A stretch of DNA of 40,531 nucleotides from contig JACQDF010000222.1 in the NCBI GenBank assembly GCA_016201205.1, forward strand, positions 1 to 40,531, written 5' to 3'. Shown piece by piece: positions 24,524 to 34,771 of this stretch; within the stretch, counting starts at the first letter, position 1; each line of letters begins with the position of its first letter. The notes beneath the pieces are model-generated. The model did no database searches. It was not told where the DNA came from and saw nothing but the letters and a program-made list of their open reading frames with translations. Origin of the DNA: Acidobacteriota bacterium (lineage in GTDB: Bacteria > Acidobacteriota > Terriglobia > Bryobacterales > Bryobacteraceae). Both the position numbers and the translations under genes were made by a program.

Positions 24524-26338
24524 TCAGGAAGCCGCTTTCAAGTTCTCGAGGATGCGGTCAATCAGGTTGCCGGGATTCGCCCGCATACGCGGATCGACCG
24601 AGTCACTGGTTCGCGGCAAGGACCGGATGCGGGCTTCGAAGCCTTTTGCCTTCGCGCCCACCATCTCCAGCGAATTCAACGCCTGCATGGCCGTGTACAG
24701 GCCGTGCTTGTTCTGATCGCTGAGCTCGAGCAGCGTCTCGACATGCTGCTGCGCTTCGGCGGCAACAATGCGCACGGCGGGCGCCGGATCGCGCAGCGCT
24801 GCTTCCAGCGCATCCGCCCGTCCGGCCATCAGCAAGCCCACAGCCGCCCAATAGCGGACGGCGCTGTCCGGATCCAGCAAGCCCTTCAGAAGGACGTCCG
24901 TGTTGCGCGGCAGGCTGGTCGCCGTTTCGGCCATGGCCATGACACGTTCGGCCGGATACCTGGCGGGATCATGCCCCATCTCATACGGCGTCGAGCCTTT
25001 CGATCGCGCATGGATCTCGTTTTCCGGCAGAAAACCGGTGTCGCGGATCTTCCGCGCCAGATCCTGCTGCGCCTTGCGCATCCGCTCGAGAATCTTGCGG
25101 TGACCGGCCGAGCCGGCCAGGTTGTTTACCTCATCGCGATCCGTCTGCAAGTCATACAGCTCCTCGGGCGGCTTTGCCTCCCAGAATTTCCGCTGCGCCT
25201 CGCCGAGTTTGCCGGCTTTGTATAACTCCTGCCACTTCCGAGCTGTCGGCATCTCGAACAGATAGGCGATGTGCTGGCCGTAGATGCGGTGCGGCATGTA
25301 GTTGCGGACGTAGACGTACCGCTTGTCGCGCACCGAACGCACCATGTCGTAGCGTTCATCCATGCGGCCCCGAAAGCCGTACACATACGGCTGCTCCGGC
25401 TCGGCGAAGCTGCCCAGGAATGAGTGGCCCTGGTGATACCCGGTTTTGCGAATGCCCGCCAGGCTCAGCGCCGTCGGAGCCAGGTCCACGAAGGAAACCA
25501 GCCGGTCGGTCGTGCCTCCGGCGCGATATTCCCTGGGCGCCAGACGCCTGAACTTCTCGGGTATGTGCACCAACAGCGGCACGTGCAGCCCGGAATCGTA
25601 GGGCCAGCGCTTGCTGCGCGGCATACCGGCGCCGTGGTCGGAATAAAAGAAAACGATCGTGTCCTGAGCGAGCCGGTCCTGTTCGAGTTCGCTCAGCGCA
25701 CGCGCGGCCATCTTGTCCATTTCGGTGATGTTGTCGTAATACTGCGCCCAATCGTGCCGCACCTCGGGTGCATCCGGATGATAGGCGGGAATGCGCACCT
25801 TCGCCGGATCATGCACCAGCGTGTGCGGGCGGCGCCGCACCTGGCTCTCATGGGTGATCAGGAAGTTGAATACGGAAAAGAAAGGCTGTCCCGCGGCCCG
25901 GTTGCGCCAGTGAGCTTTGTTGGAGGACTCGTCCCACACCTTGCCTGTGTGCTCGAGGTTGTAATCCTCCTTGGCGTTGTTGCTGGTGTAGTAGCCGTTC
26001 TCGCGCAGGATCTGCGGGAACATCTTTTGCCCTGGCGCCAGTCGCGTCAACGAGCGCATGTGCTCGGAGCCGGTGGATGGCGGATACATGCCCGAGATGA
26101 TCGACGTGCGCGCCGGCGCGCACACGGGTGCGTTGGACCACACGTGCAGATAGCGCAGCGAACGCTGAGCCAGCCGGTCCAGGTTCGGTGAGACGGCGTA
26201 CGTATCGCCGTAGCAGCCGAGTGTGGGGCTCATATCCTCGCACGTGATCCACAAAATGTTGGGGCGCTGAGCCTGGGCGGCGGCGGGAGAGGCCGCCAGC
26301 GCGGCAGGAACGGAAAGAAAATCGCGGCGTCGCACCAT
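24524..26338 (-). CDS. exported Cys-type sulfatase with HEAT-like tail
   Basis: 604-residue type I sulfatase of the heparan N-sulfatase/arylsulfatase group. Leader MVRRRDFLSVPAALAASPAA is twin-arginine type. Metal residues lie in LWITCEDMSPTLGCYGD (Glu34, Asp35). The formylglycine motif C-x-P-x-R is VCAPARTSIISG with Cys73 and Arg77, so it needs maturation by a formylglycine-generating enzyme or anSME. DTIVFFYSDHGAGMPRSKRW supplies the second metal pair. After about residue 485 comes an Asp/Ala-rich HEAT-like repeat stretch (LLDPDSAVRYWAAVGLLMAG, LRDPAPAVRIVAAEAQ). Substrate is probably a sulfated polysaccharide. It lies 29 bp after the IclR gene but has its own -10 box. Confidence 0.93.
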   Translation of the reverse strand: MVRRRDFLSVPAALAASPAAAQAQRPNILWITCEDMSPTLGCYGDTYAVSPNLDRLAQRSLRYLHVWSNAPVCAPARTSIISGMYPPSTGSEHMRSLTRLAPGQKMFPQILRENGYYTSNNAKEDYNLEHTGKVWDESSNKAHWRNRAAGQPFFSVFNFLITHESQVRRRPHTLVHDPAKVRIPAYHPDAPEVRHDWAQYYDNITEMDKMAARALSELEQDRLAQDTIVFFYSDHGAGMPRSKRWPYDSGLHVPLLVHIPEKFRRLAPREYRAGGTTDRLVSFVDLAPTALSLAGIRKTGYHQGHSFLGSFAEPEQPYVYGFRGRMDERYDMVRSVRDKRYVYVRNYMPHRIYGQHIAYLFEMPTARKWQELYKAGKLGEAQRKFWEAKPPEELYDLQTDRDEVNNLAGSAGHRKILERMRKAQQDLARKIRDTGFLPENEIHARSKGSTPYEMGHDPARYPAERVMAMAETATSLPRNTDVLLKGLLDPDSAVRYWAAVGLLMAGRADALEAALRDPAPAVRIVAAEAQQHVETLLELSDQNKHGLYTAMQALNSLEMVGAKAKGFEARIRSLPRTSDSVDPRMRANPGNLIDRILENLKAAS

Positions 26339-26346
26339 GCTGATAG

Positions 26347-26352
26347 TCTATA
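26347..26352 (-). promoter_or_regulatory. -10-like box TATAGA
   Basis: TATAGA ends 8 nt before the sulfatase ATG (26338), with no ribosome site; leaderless pattern. Confidence 0.4.
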
Positions 26353-26367
26353 CGGAATGGGTAGCGA

Positions 26368-27174
26368 TCAAGAGCCGGCCATCTCCCCGCTGAACAGCCG
26401 CTCCAGCGCCTGCGACGCTTGTTGCACGCGCTGAATCAAATGCCCCATACGCCCGGAGGAGACGCGACTGGAAGGGCCGGAGATGCCGATGGCGAAGAGC
26501 TGGCGCGAGCCGGGGATATGCACCGGAGCGGCGATGCAGCGCACTTCGGCGTCGAATTCCTCTTCGTCCACCGCATAGCCCAGCTCGCGCGCCTTCTGGA
26601 GGTGCTTGATGAGCCACTCCGGATTCACAATGGTGTTCCGGGTGTATGGCGTCAGATCGAGCGATGCGACCGTGCGGCGCAGTGCTTCGTCGCTGAGCTG
26701 CATGAGCACGGCTTTGCCCAGGGCGGTCGAGTGCAGCGGCTCGACCGAGCCCACGTGTGCGTTGGCAGCGACGCGCTCCGGGCTTTCCCGCTGCGCAATC
26801 ACCATGACCTGATCCTTCTGAAGGACGGCGAGGTGGGCGGCTTCTCCCGAGTCGTTCGCAAGCGCGGTCAAAACTTCGCGCGACAACCCGGGCAGGTCGA
26901 GCCGCTTGAACAGCAGCGACTCCAGATGCAGCACCCGAAACCCAAGGCGGTAGCGCTTGGTTTCAGCATCCTGCTGGACATAGCGCCTGCGGATCAGCGT
27001 CGTGAGCAGGCGGAAAATCGTCGCCTTGTCGAAGTGAAGGTGCTGGGCCAGATCCGCGAGCGAGGCGTCGCCAAGCGTTCCCACCAGCTCCAGGACCTCA
27101 AGTCCCTTGTCGAGAGAATGAATGATCTTGGTGTCGAGTTTGCGTTTGCGACTGGTGCGATGTTTCGGGGGCAT
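26368..27174 (-). CDS. IclR-family transcriptional regulator
   Basis: 268 residues. A basic N-terminus (MPPKHRTSRKRKLDTK) is followed by the winged-helix domain (SLDKGLEVLELVGTLGDASL, then LAQHLHFDKATIFRLLTTLI) at about residues 18-80. The IclR effector-binding domain has RLDLPGLSREVLTALANDSG, AHVGSVEPLHSTALGKAVLM and VDEEEFDAEVRCIAAPVHIP. Such proteins bind small carbon metabolites. The start at 27174 follows a TATAGG box by 10 nt; a longer frame would run into the divergent gene. It faces the aldo-keto reductase and precedes the sulfatase, so those are the likely targets along with itself. Confidence 0.93.
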   Translation of the reverse strand: MPPKHRTSRKRKLDTKIIHSLDKGLEVLELVGTLGDASLADLAQHLHFDKATIFRLLTTLIRRRYVQQDAETKRYRLGFRVLHLESLLFKRLDLPGLSREVLTALANDSGEAAHLAVLQKDQVMVIAQRESPERVAANAHVGSVEPLHSTALGKAVLMQLSDEALRRTVASLDLTPYTRNTIVNPEWLIKHLQKARELGYAVDEEEFDAEVRCIAAPVHIPGSRQLFAIGISGPSSRVSSGRMGHLIQRVQQASQALERLFSGEMAGS

Positions 27175-27247
27175 TACGCGGACCCCTATACTATCGCATG
27201 GCGCGGTGGTCCGCCGGTGTGCTTCGTGATACCTTGTCTGTTCCGCT
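27175..27247. promoter_or_regulatory. IclR / aldo-keto reductase divergent promoter region
   Basis: 73-bp gap. On the minus strand TATAGG (27185-27190) lies 10 nt from the IclR start; an overlapping TAGTAT is an alternative. On the plus strand extended TG-A-TACCTT (hexamer 27230-27235) lies 12 nt from ATG 27248. The region is a candidate site for IclR binding, although I see no strong dyad. Confidence 0.45.
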
Positions 27248-28231
27248 ATGCAATACGTCAACCTTGGATCGACTGGTCTGAAGGTCTCCCGGCTGTGCCT
27301 TGGCTGCATGAGCTACGGCTCCAAGTCGTGGCGCGAATGGATTCTGGAGGAGGAAGAAAGCGCTCCCTTCTATCGCCGCGCTCTCGATCTGGGCATCAAC
27401 TTCTTCGACACCGCCGACGTGTACTCGCTTGGCCGCAGCGAGGAGGTCCTCGGCAATGCGCTCCGGAAGTTCGGAGTCCGGCGTGACACTTCGATCATCG
27501 CCACCAAGGTCTACCAGCCCATGGGGGCCGATCCCAACTGGCGCGGGCTGTCCCGCAAGCACATCTTGCACTCGATCGATGACTCCCTGCGCCGCCTCCA
27601 GACCGATCACATCGACCTCTACCAGATCCACCGCTTCGACTACTCGACGCCCATCGAGGAGACACTCGAAGCGCTTACTCACGGCGTCCGCGCCGGCAAA
27701 ATACTCTACATCGGCGCGTCCTCGATGTACGCCTGGCAATTCGCCAGGATGCTGTACGCTTCGGACCGCCATGGTCTGGCCCGGTTTGTCTCGATGCAGA
27801 ACCACTATAACCTCATCTATCGCGAGGAGGAGCGCGAGATGATCCCGCTGTGCCGCGCCGAAGGCATCGCACTCATCCCCTGGAGCCCGATGGCGCGCGG
27901 CTTCCTGATGGGGAACCGCCGCCCGCAGGACCACGGCGATACCGCACGCGCCAAAACCGACGATTACGCACACAAACTCTACTACCAGCCTTCGGACTTC
28001 GCCGTGGTGGATCGAGTCACCCAAGTCGCCGGGCAGCGGGGCGTCTCGAATGCACAAATCGCGCTGGCCTGGGTTCTTCAGCAGCCGGGGGTCACCGCCC
28101 CGATTATCGGCGCAACCAGGATGAGTCACTTCGACGACGCCGTCAAAGCCCTGGACCTCAGACTCGAGGACGCTGAGTTGAAAACCCTGGCTGAGCCCTA
28201 CCAGCCGCACCGCGTCCTGGGCCATTCCTGA
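27248..28231 (+). CDS. aldo-keto reductase
   Basis: 327-residue NADP-dependent AKR of the AKR11/Tas-like type, reducing aldehydes or ketones. The catalytic tetrad is visible: Asp54 and Tyr59 in [19 protein letters not shown], Lys87 in IIATKVY, His128 in LYQIHRFDY. The cofactor region includes [14 protein letters not shown] and the C-terminal [16 protein letters not shown]. Cytoplasmic, without a leader. Transcribed away from the IclR gene, which probably controls it. Substrate not evident; with the sulfatase nearby, a sugar aldehyde or keto-sugar is conceivable. Confidence 0.93.
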   Translation: MQYVNLGSTGLKVSRLCLGCMSYGSKSWREWILEEEESAPFYRRALDLGINFFDTADVYSLGRSEEVLGNALRKFGVRRDTSIIATKVYQPMGADPNWRGLSRKHILHSIDDSLRRLQTDHIDLYQIHRFDYSTPIEETLEALTHGVRAGKILYIGASSMYAWQFARMLYASDRHGLARFVSMQNHYNLIYREEEREMIPLCRAEGIALIPWSPMARGFLMGNRRPQDHGDTARAKTDDYAHKLYYQPSDFAVVDRVTQVAGQRGVSNAQIALAWVLQQPGVTAPIIGATRMSHFDDAVKALDLRLEDAELKTLAEPYQPHRVLGHS

Positions 28232-28237
28232 AGCAGC

Positions 28238-28243
28238 TACAAT
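28238..28243 (+). promoter_or_regulatory. -10-like box TACAAT
   Basis: TACAAT lies 7 nt before ATG 28251; no ribosome site. Confidence 0.4.
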
Positions 28244-28250
28244 TCTTCTC

Positions 28251-28544
28251 ATGATGACGCCTCAGCCGGTCTGGAACTTCGAGCAGGAGCCCTACCCGCC
28301 GGACTCCGACGAAACCGACATCAACCTGCGCGCGTACTTCGACCGCACGCCGGATGAGAAAATGCGCCAGTACAGCCCGGAATGGACGGACGAGGAGGTC
28401 CTCGAGTGGGACGGAAATTTCCGCAGTGACGGAGCGCTGATGCTCATCTGCTCGGAGCGGGATGTCGAGATCGAGGAATACCGGCGCGTGCTCGAGGAGT
28501 GCATCCGCTACCGCGACCGTGTGCGGGCCTCGCTCGCTTGTTGA
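28251..28544 (+). CDS. acidic 97-aa protein of unknown function
   Basis: Small soluble protein with many Asp and Glu residues ([40 protein letters not shown]). The C-terminal helix [20 protein letters not shown] has Arg and Glu spaced as in a coiled coil or amphipathic helix. No family recognised. The leaderless-type promoter and good codon quality support a real gene. It lies between the aldo-keto reductase and the DUF1800 gene, which has its own promoter. Confidence 0.6.
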   Translation: MMTPQPVWNFEQEPYPPDSDETDINLRAYFDRTPDEKMRQYSPEWTDEEVLEWDGNFRSDGALMLICSERDVEIEEYRRVLEECIRYRDRVRASLAC

Positions 28545-28585
28545 AACTCCGCTCCAGCCGCTGGCTTGTTCTCCGCGCCGCCAGG

Positions 28586-28616
28586 TGATACGATTCATCC
28601 AAACTGGAAGGAGGGG
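28586..28616 (+). promoter_or_regulatory. extended -10 box and strong RBS of the DUF1800 operon
   Basis: TG-A-TACGAT (28586-28594) is followed by AAGGAGGGG (28608-28616), three nt before ATG 28620. This is one of the few promoters here with a real leader and Shine-Dalgarno, suggesting higher expression. Confidence 0.5.
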
Positions 28617-28619
28617 CTC

Positions 28620-30494
28620 ATGAATTATGCCCGGCTGGTCCTGATTTGTGCGAGCGCCACGGCGTTTGGCGCCGGTCCCGGTCCGGCGTCATGGACGGGA
28701 GACTTGGGCCCCATCGCCGCCGCGGACTGGAACCGGGACCGGGCGGCGCATCTGCTCGAGCGGGCAGGCTTTGGCGGCACGCCCCAGGAGATCCAGGCGC
28801 TGGCGGCCATGTCTGCCCAGGACGCCGTGCGGCGGCTGGTGCGTTATCAGAGCGTCGAAGACGTGGCGCTCCCGCGTTTCGCCGAGACCGGCATTTTTCC
28901 CTCCGAGAATTGGAGCCGTGTGCTCAACGGGGCGGCGTTTCAGGCGATCCTGTTCGGCACGTTGGACAAGCTCGCTCCCGAGCAGCGCAAGCTGCTGATG
29001 TCGGAGGCGCGCACGGCGGTGACACCGGAAATGAAGCGCATCGCCAGGACGGACAAACAGGCCGTAGTAGACGCCTTCTACTATTACCGGAATGTCGACT
29101 TGCTGGAGTCCCAGCGCGTCCAGACGTGGCTGGTGGACCGCATCCTGAAGACGCGCCGGCCGTTGCAGGAGAAGCTGGTGCTGTTCTGGCACGGCCACTT
29201 CGCCACCAGCAACGAGAAGATTCGCGACTATCGCAAGATGCTCGGCCAGTTCGCCTTTCTGCGGGAGCACGCCAACGGCAACTTCCGGGACCTGCTCACC
29301 GGCATCGGCCGGGATCCGGCGATGCTCGTTTACCTGGATAATCACCAGAACCTGAAAGGGCATCCCAATGAGAACTACGCTCGCGAAATCATGGAGCTGT
29401 TCTCACTCGGCGCTGGCAACTACACGGAAACCGACATCAAGGAAGCGGCTCGCGCACTCACGGGCTGGACGCTGAACCCATCCTGGACAAAGTTTGTGAA
29501 CCGCACCGAGCTGCATGACGACAGCGACAAGAGGGTGCTCGGGCGCACGGGCAAGCTCGAGCCGGAAGACGTCGCCGGGATCATCCTCGATCAGCCGGCA
29601 TGCTCGCGCTTCATCGCCCGGAAGCTCTACCGGTTCTTCGTGCGGGAAGAGACCAGCAAGGATCTGGAGGAAAAGCTGTCGGCGAGCCTGCGAAATCACC
29701 AGTATGAGATTGCGCCGTTCCTGGAAGAGATCTTTCTTTCGCGCGATTTTCACAGCCCGGCATCGTACGCCACCCAGATCAAGAGTCCCGTGCAACTGGT
29801 GGCTGGCGCCTATAAGAAGCTGGGCCTCAAAGATGCTCCGACCTACCCGAAGTTTGCCGGCCTCACCGCAAGCCTGGGCCAGGAGATCTTCTATCCGCCC
29901 AACGTCAAAGGCTGGGATGGCGGCAGGAGCTGGATCAACCCGGCGACGACCTTTCAGCGGCAGAATGTGGCCCGCTACATTCTCTTCCCCGAAGAGACTC
30001 CAGTGGTGAAGAACGCGCATCTGGAGGGAACGCGACGGCTGACTGGAGATTTTCTGTTCAACCAGTTCCTGGAGCTGGCCGAGCGCGGCAATTACACCGA
30101 TTTTCCCAAGGGAGAAACCGGCATGGCGAAGGGCAGCGCGGGAGAGGAGACGGCAAAGCTGTCCGGCGAAGATTTCAACCTGTTTCGCGGCGTCTTCAAC
30201 GCGGCTGTCTTTGCCGTGCAGGGAGTGCCTCCGGAGCCGCGCCGCGGCCCACAATTCGAGTTGACGGCGATGCTCAAGGGTGCGGGCGTATCGGATGCGG
30301 CCGGCGCAGTCGATTACCTGCTAGGCCGTTTTCTGCGAGTGCCGGTCGCCGGCGAGCGACGCCAGACGCTGGTTCGTTTCCTCGAACAGCAAACCGGCTG
30401 CGCGACACTCGATTACAGCCGCTACACGCTGGAAAAGGAGTTGCGCGAGCTGCTCCATCTGATCATGAGTCTGCCTGAGTATCAGTTGTCCTAA
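28620..30494 (+). CDS. exported DUF1800 protein
   Basis: 624 residues with a signal peptide (MNYARLVLICASATAFG). DUF1800 signatures: AAHLLERAGFGGTPQEIQAL, LQEKLVLFWHGHFATSNEKI, NENYAREIMELFSLGAGNYT, EAARALTGWTLNPSW and EIFYPPNVKGWDGGRSWINP. The family is regularly encoded beside DUF1501 in Acidobacteria, Planctomycetes and relatives; its biochemical function is unknown to me. The next gene, DUF1501, starts 14 nt downstream. The start is chosen for the RBS and signal peptide. Confidence 0.92.
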   Translation: MNYARLVLICASATAFGAGPGPASWTGDLGPIAAADWNRDRAAHLLERAGFGGTPQEIQALAAMSAQDAVRRLVRYQSVEDVALPRFAETGIFPSENWSRVLNGAAFQAILFGTLDKLAPEQRKLLMSEARTAVTPEMKRIARTDKQAVVDAFYYYRNVDLLESQRVQTWLVDRILKTRRPLQEKLVLFWHGHFATSNEKIRDYRKMLGQFAFLREHANGNFRDLLTGIGRDPAMLVYLDNHQNLKGHPNENYAREIMELFSLGAGNYTETDIKEAARALTGWTLNPSWTKFVNRTELHDDSDKRVLGRTGKLEPEDVAGIILDQPACSRFIARKLYRFFVREETSKDLEEKLSASLRNHQYEIAPFLEEIFLSRDFHSPASYATQIKSPVQLVAGAYKKLGLKDAPTYPKFAGLTASLGQEIFYPPNVKGWDGGRSWINPATTFQRQNVARYILFPEETPVVKNAHLEGTRRLTGDFLFNQFLELAERGNYTDFPKGETGMAKGSAGEETAKLSGEDFNLFRGVFNAAVFAVQGVPPEPRRGPQFELTAMLKGAGVSDAAGAVDYLLGRFLRVPVAGERRQTLVRFLEQQTGCATLDYSRYTLEKELRELLHLIMSLPEYQLS

Positions 30495-30508
30495 AGGGGG
30501 TCCATATC

Positions 30509-31762
30509 ATGGCACACGTACAGTGTCCGAAGTGCAGCGGGTCCCGGCGAGAGTTCCTGAGGACCGGGTTGTATGGCTTGGGCGTAGGGACATCCCTGCC
30601 CGTCATCTTCAGCCACACGTCGCTTTCCATCGCCGCGGAGGCGTTTCAAACGGGCCGCGAGTCCCATCCGGAACGCATTCTGGTGGTCGTCGAGCTCAGC
30701 GGCGGGAATGACGGGCTCGACACCGTCATTCCCTGGCGCGATGACAACTATCGCAAAGTGCGGCCGAGCCTGGCGGCGTCCGGACGGGCCGTGATTCGCG
30801 CAAACGACGACTACGGATTCCATCCGTCGCTCGGCGGCTTCAAGAAGGTGTGGGAAAACGGCCAGGCGTCGATCATCCACGGCTGCGGTTATCCCAATCC
30901 GGACCGCAGCCACTTCACCTCGATGGAGTACTGGCACACAGCCATGCCGCACCAGGCGGAGACACTGGGCTGGGTGGGGCGCTTGGCGGACGCCCAGTGG
31001 CCGGATGGCAGGGCCAACACGATCGTGAACATCACGCAGAAGCAATCGCTGGCGGTACAAGCCCGCCTGCATGCGCCGGTGGTCTTCAACAATCCCGAGG
31101 AATTCGTGCGAGCGGGTGATGCGCTTCAGGCAGACTCCTATCGCAAGCTGATTGACAACGCGGCGACGGGGAATGCGACGCTCGACTTCCTGAGCGCCAT
31201 TTCCAGGACGGCTTCGGAGAGCTCGCGCAAAGTGCGCGAGGCGGTGCGCGACTACCGGACGCCGGTGGCCTACGGAAGCACGTCGCTGGCGTTGGATTTG
31301 CGCAAAGTGGCGGCCCTGATCCAGGCGGGGTTTCCGACGCGGATTTACTATGTCAGCCTGGGGGGATTTGACACGCACGCCAGCCAGGCGGCTGGCCGCT
31401 TCTATCTGCTGACGGGGCTAGGCGAGGGGCTGCGGGCCTTTCTCGAGGATGTGAAACGCATCGGGCGGGCAAACGATGTGGCCATCATGATGTTCAGCGA
31501 ATTCGGACGGCGGGTCGAGGAAAACGCCAGCGCCGGCACGGATCATGGCACCGCGGGCCCGATGTTCGTGCTGGGCGCCAAAGTAAAGCCCGGTTTTGTC
31601 GGACAACACCCCAGCCTGACGGATCTCGACGGCAACGGCGACTTGAAAATGACCACCGATTTCCGGCGGGTGTACGCGACGATGATCGACAAGTGGATGG
31701 GCTATCAGGATGTGAAGCCGATTCTCCGGGGAGACTTCCGGCCGCTGGAATTATTCTCGTAG
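30509..31762 (+). CDS. Tat-exported DUF1501 protein (alkaline phosphatase/sulfatase-like fold)
   Basis: 417 residues. The twin-arginine segment SRREFLRTGLYGLGVG begins at residue 12 after a CPKC pair. DUF1501 signatures are LVVVELSGGNDGLDTVIPWR, DRSHFTSMEYWHTAMP, YYVSLGGFDTHASQAAGRF, IMMFSEFGRRVEENASAGTD and DHGTAGPMFVLG. The Asp and His residues resemble the metal-binding set of the alkaline-phosphatase superfamily (family knowledge). AAAGGGGGT is a ribosome site upstream. Forms a two-gene operon with DUF1800; both products are exported, so they probably act together in the periplasm. Confidence 0.92.
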   Translation: MAHVQCPKCSGSRREFLRTGLYGLGVGTSLPVIFSHTSLSIAAEAFQTGRESHPERILVVVELSGGNDGLDTVIPWRDDNYRKVRPSLAASGRAVIRANDDYGFHPSLGGFKKVWENGQASIIHGCGYPNPDRSHFTSMEYWHTAMPHQAETLGWVGRLADAQWPDGRANTIVNITQKQSLAVQARLHAPVVFNNPEEFVRAGDALQADSYRKLIDNAATGNATLDFLSAISRTASESSRKVREAVRDYRTPVAYGSTSLALDLRKVAALIQAGFPTRIYYVSLGGFDTHASQAAGRFYLLTGLGEGLRAFLEDVKRIGRANDVAIMMFSEFGRRVEENASAGTDHGTAGPMFVLGAKVKPGFVGQHPSLTDLDGNGDLKMTTDFRRVYATMIDKWMGYQDVKPILRGDFRPLELFS

Positions 31763-31790
31763 CTTCCGCCAGTTCCTCCGCTCGACAACC

Positions 31791-33250
31791 TCAAAACCAG
31801 CGGCTCATCACCACCTTCTGCTCGGTGTAGAACTCAATCGCGTCCCGGCCGTGGGCGTGCAGGTCGCCAAAGAAGGAGTTCTTCCAGCCGGAGAACGGAA
31901 AGAACGCCATCGGTGCGGCGACACCCACATTGATGCCCACCATGCCAGCCTCGACACGCGAGGCGTACTCGCGCGCGCTCTTGCCGTTGGTCGTAAAGAT
32001 CGAAGTCGTGTTGCCGAACGGCGAGCTGTTCACCAGGCGGATCGCCTGGTCCAGGTCCTTCACGCGCACCACCGAGAGCACGGGGCCGAAAATCTCCTCG
32101 CGGGCGATGGTCATGTCCGGGCGCACGTGATCGAACACGGTGGGACCCAGGTAGAACCCTTCGTTCTCATCGGTCATGCGCTCGCGTCCGTCACAAAGTG
32201 GCATGGCGCCCTCCTGGACACCCTTCTCGATATAGCTGATCACGCGGCGGCGGTGAGCGGCTGTGACCAGAGGGCCCATCTCAGTGGATTTGTCGAGCGC
32301 GGGGCCCACCCGCAACTGGCTGGTCTTGTCGAGCAGCAAAGCGAGCAGCGGTTCGGCGGCGTCGCCCACAGGGACCAGAACGCTGCCCGCCAGGCACCGT
32401 TCGCCGGCGGCGCCAAACGCCGAGCCCATGATCGCCTCGACAGACTTCTCCATGTCGGCGTCGGACATCACCACCAGGTGATTCTTGGCGCCGCCCAGCG
32501 CCTGCACGCGCTTGCCATGGACGGCAGCCGTTTCGTAGACGTGCCTGGCGACGGGGCTCGATCCGACGAAGGAAATCGCGCGCACCAGCGGATGCACCAG
32601 CAACGCATCCACCGCTTCCTTGTCCCCATGCAGCACGTTGTACACACCGGCGGGCAATCCGGCCTCAGCCAGCAATTCCGCCGTGCGCGCCGGCGTTAAG
32701 GGCACCTTTTCCGACGGCTTCAGGATGAACGAATTGCCGCACGCGATCGCGAACGGAAACATCCACATCGGGACCATCGCCGGAAAATTGAACGGTGTGA
32801 TGCCGGCACAAACACCCACGGGCTGGCGGATCGTCTGCGAATCGATGCCGCGGGCGACGTTCTCGAGGGAATACCCCATCATCAGCGCCGGCATGCCGCA
32901 GGCGAACTCGACCATCTGAATGCCGCGGCGAACCGAGCCGCGCGCATCCTCCAACGTCTTGCCGTTCTCAGTGGACAGGATGCGGGCGACCTCGTCCTGA
33001 TGCTTCTCGAGCAGGTCTTTGTAGCGGTAGAGGACCTGGACGCGCTCGACGACGGGCACTTCGCGCCAGGCGAGGAAGGCGCGGTGCGCGGCGTTGGCGG
33101 CACGATCGACATCGGAGGCCGTCGCATACGGAACCTGGGCAATCACCTGGCCCGTCGAGGGATTCATCACCGGATGGAGCGGGCGGTGAGCCTCCACCCA
33201 CTCGCCGTTGACGAAGAACTTCAGCGTGCGAACCGTCGTTTCAGCAGCAA

Positions 33251-33254
<4 letters not shown>
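31791..33254 (-). CDS. mmsA: CoA-acylating methylmalonate-semialdehyde dehydrogenase
   Basis: 487-residue aldehyde dehydrogenase that converts malonate or methylmalonate semialdehyde, NAD and CoA to acetyl- or propionyl-CoA and CO2. Seen: GITPFNFPAMVPMWMFPFAI, ILKPSEKVPLTPARTAELLA, SFVGSSPVARHVYE and catalytic Cys287 in GAAGERCLAGS. The usual general-base Glu is replaced, in LGGAKNHLVV, as is typical of this CoA-dependent class. AGGAG precedes the ATG, which overlaps the permease stop (ATGA). As last gene of the pyrimidine cluster it would take up the semialdehyde made from beta-alanine or beta-aminoisobutyrate. Confidence 0.95.
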
Positions 33255-34672
<1,418 letters not shown>

Positions 34673-34681
34673 CCGGTCCGC

Positions 34682-34771
34682 TCACCATAATACGCGAACC
34701 GGATACTTTGCGATGATCTCATCGGGGGTGAGGATCGTCAATCCGTTCAGAATTGCCTGTGCAATCAGAGC
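34682..34771 (-). pseudogene. C-terminal stub of a PIN-domain (VapC-like) toxin
   Basis: Read after the palindrome on the minus strand: ALIAQAILNGLTILTPDEII followed by AKYPVRVLW and a stop. This is the typical end of a PIN toxin (the LIAQA helix, the T-x-D strand and the YPVRVLW tail). About 29 codons remain of an expected 120-130. There is no start, and the Asp and Glu residues of the N-terminal half are gone. It directly follows the Phd-type antitoxin and the palindromic repeat. Confidence 0.7.
34687..34692 (-). promoter_or_regulatory. -10-like box TATTAT of the permease gene
   Basis: TATTAT lies 14 nt before ATG 34672 and within the last codons of the toxin stub. Confidence 0.35.
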
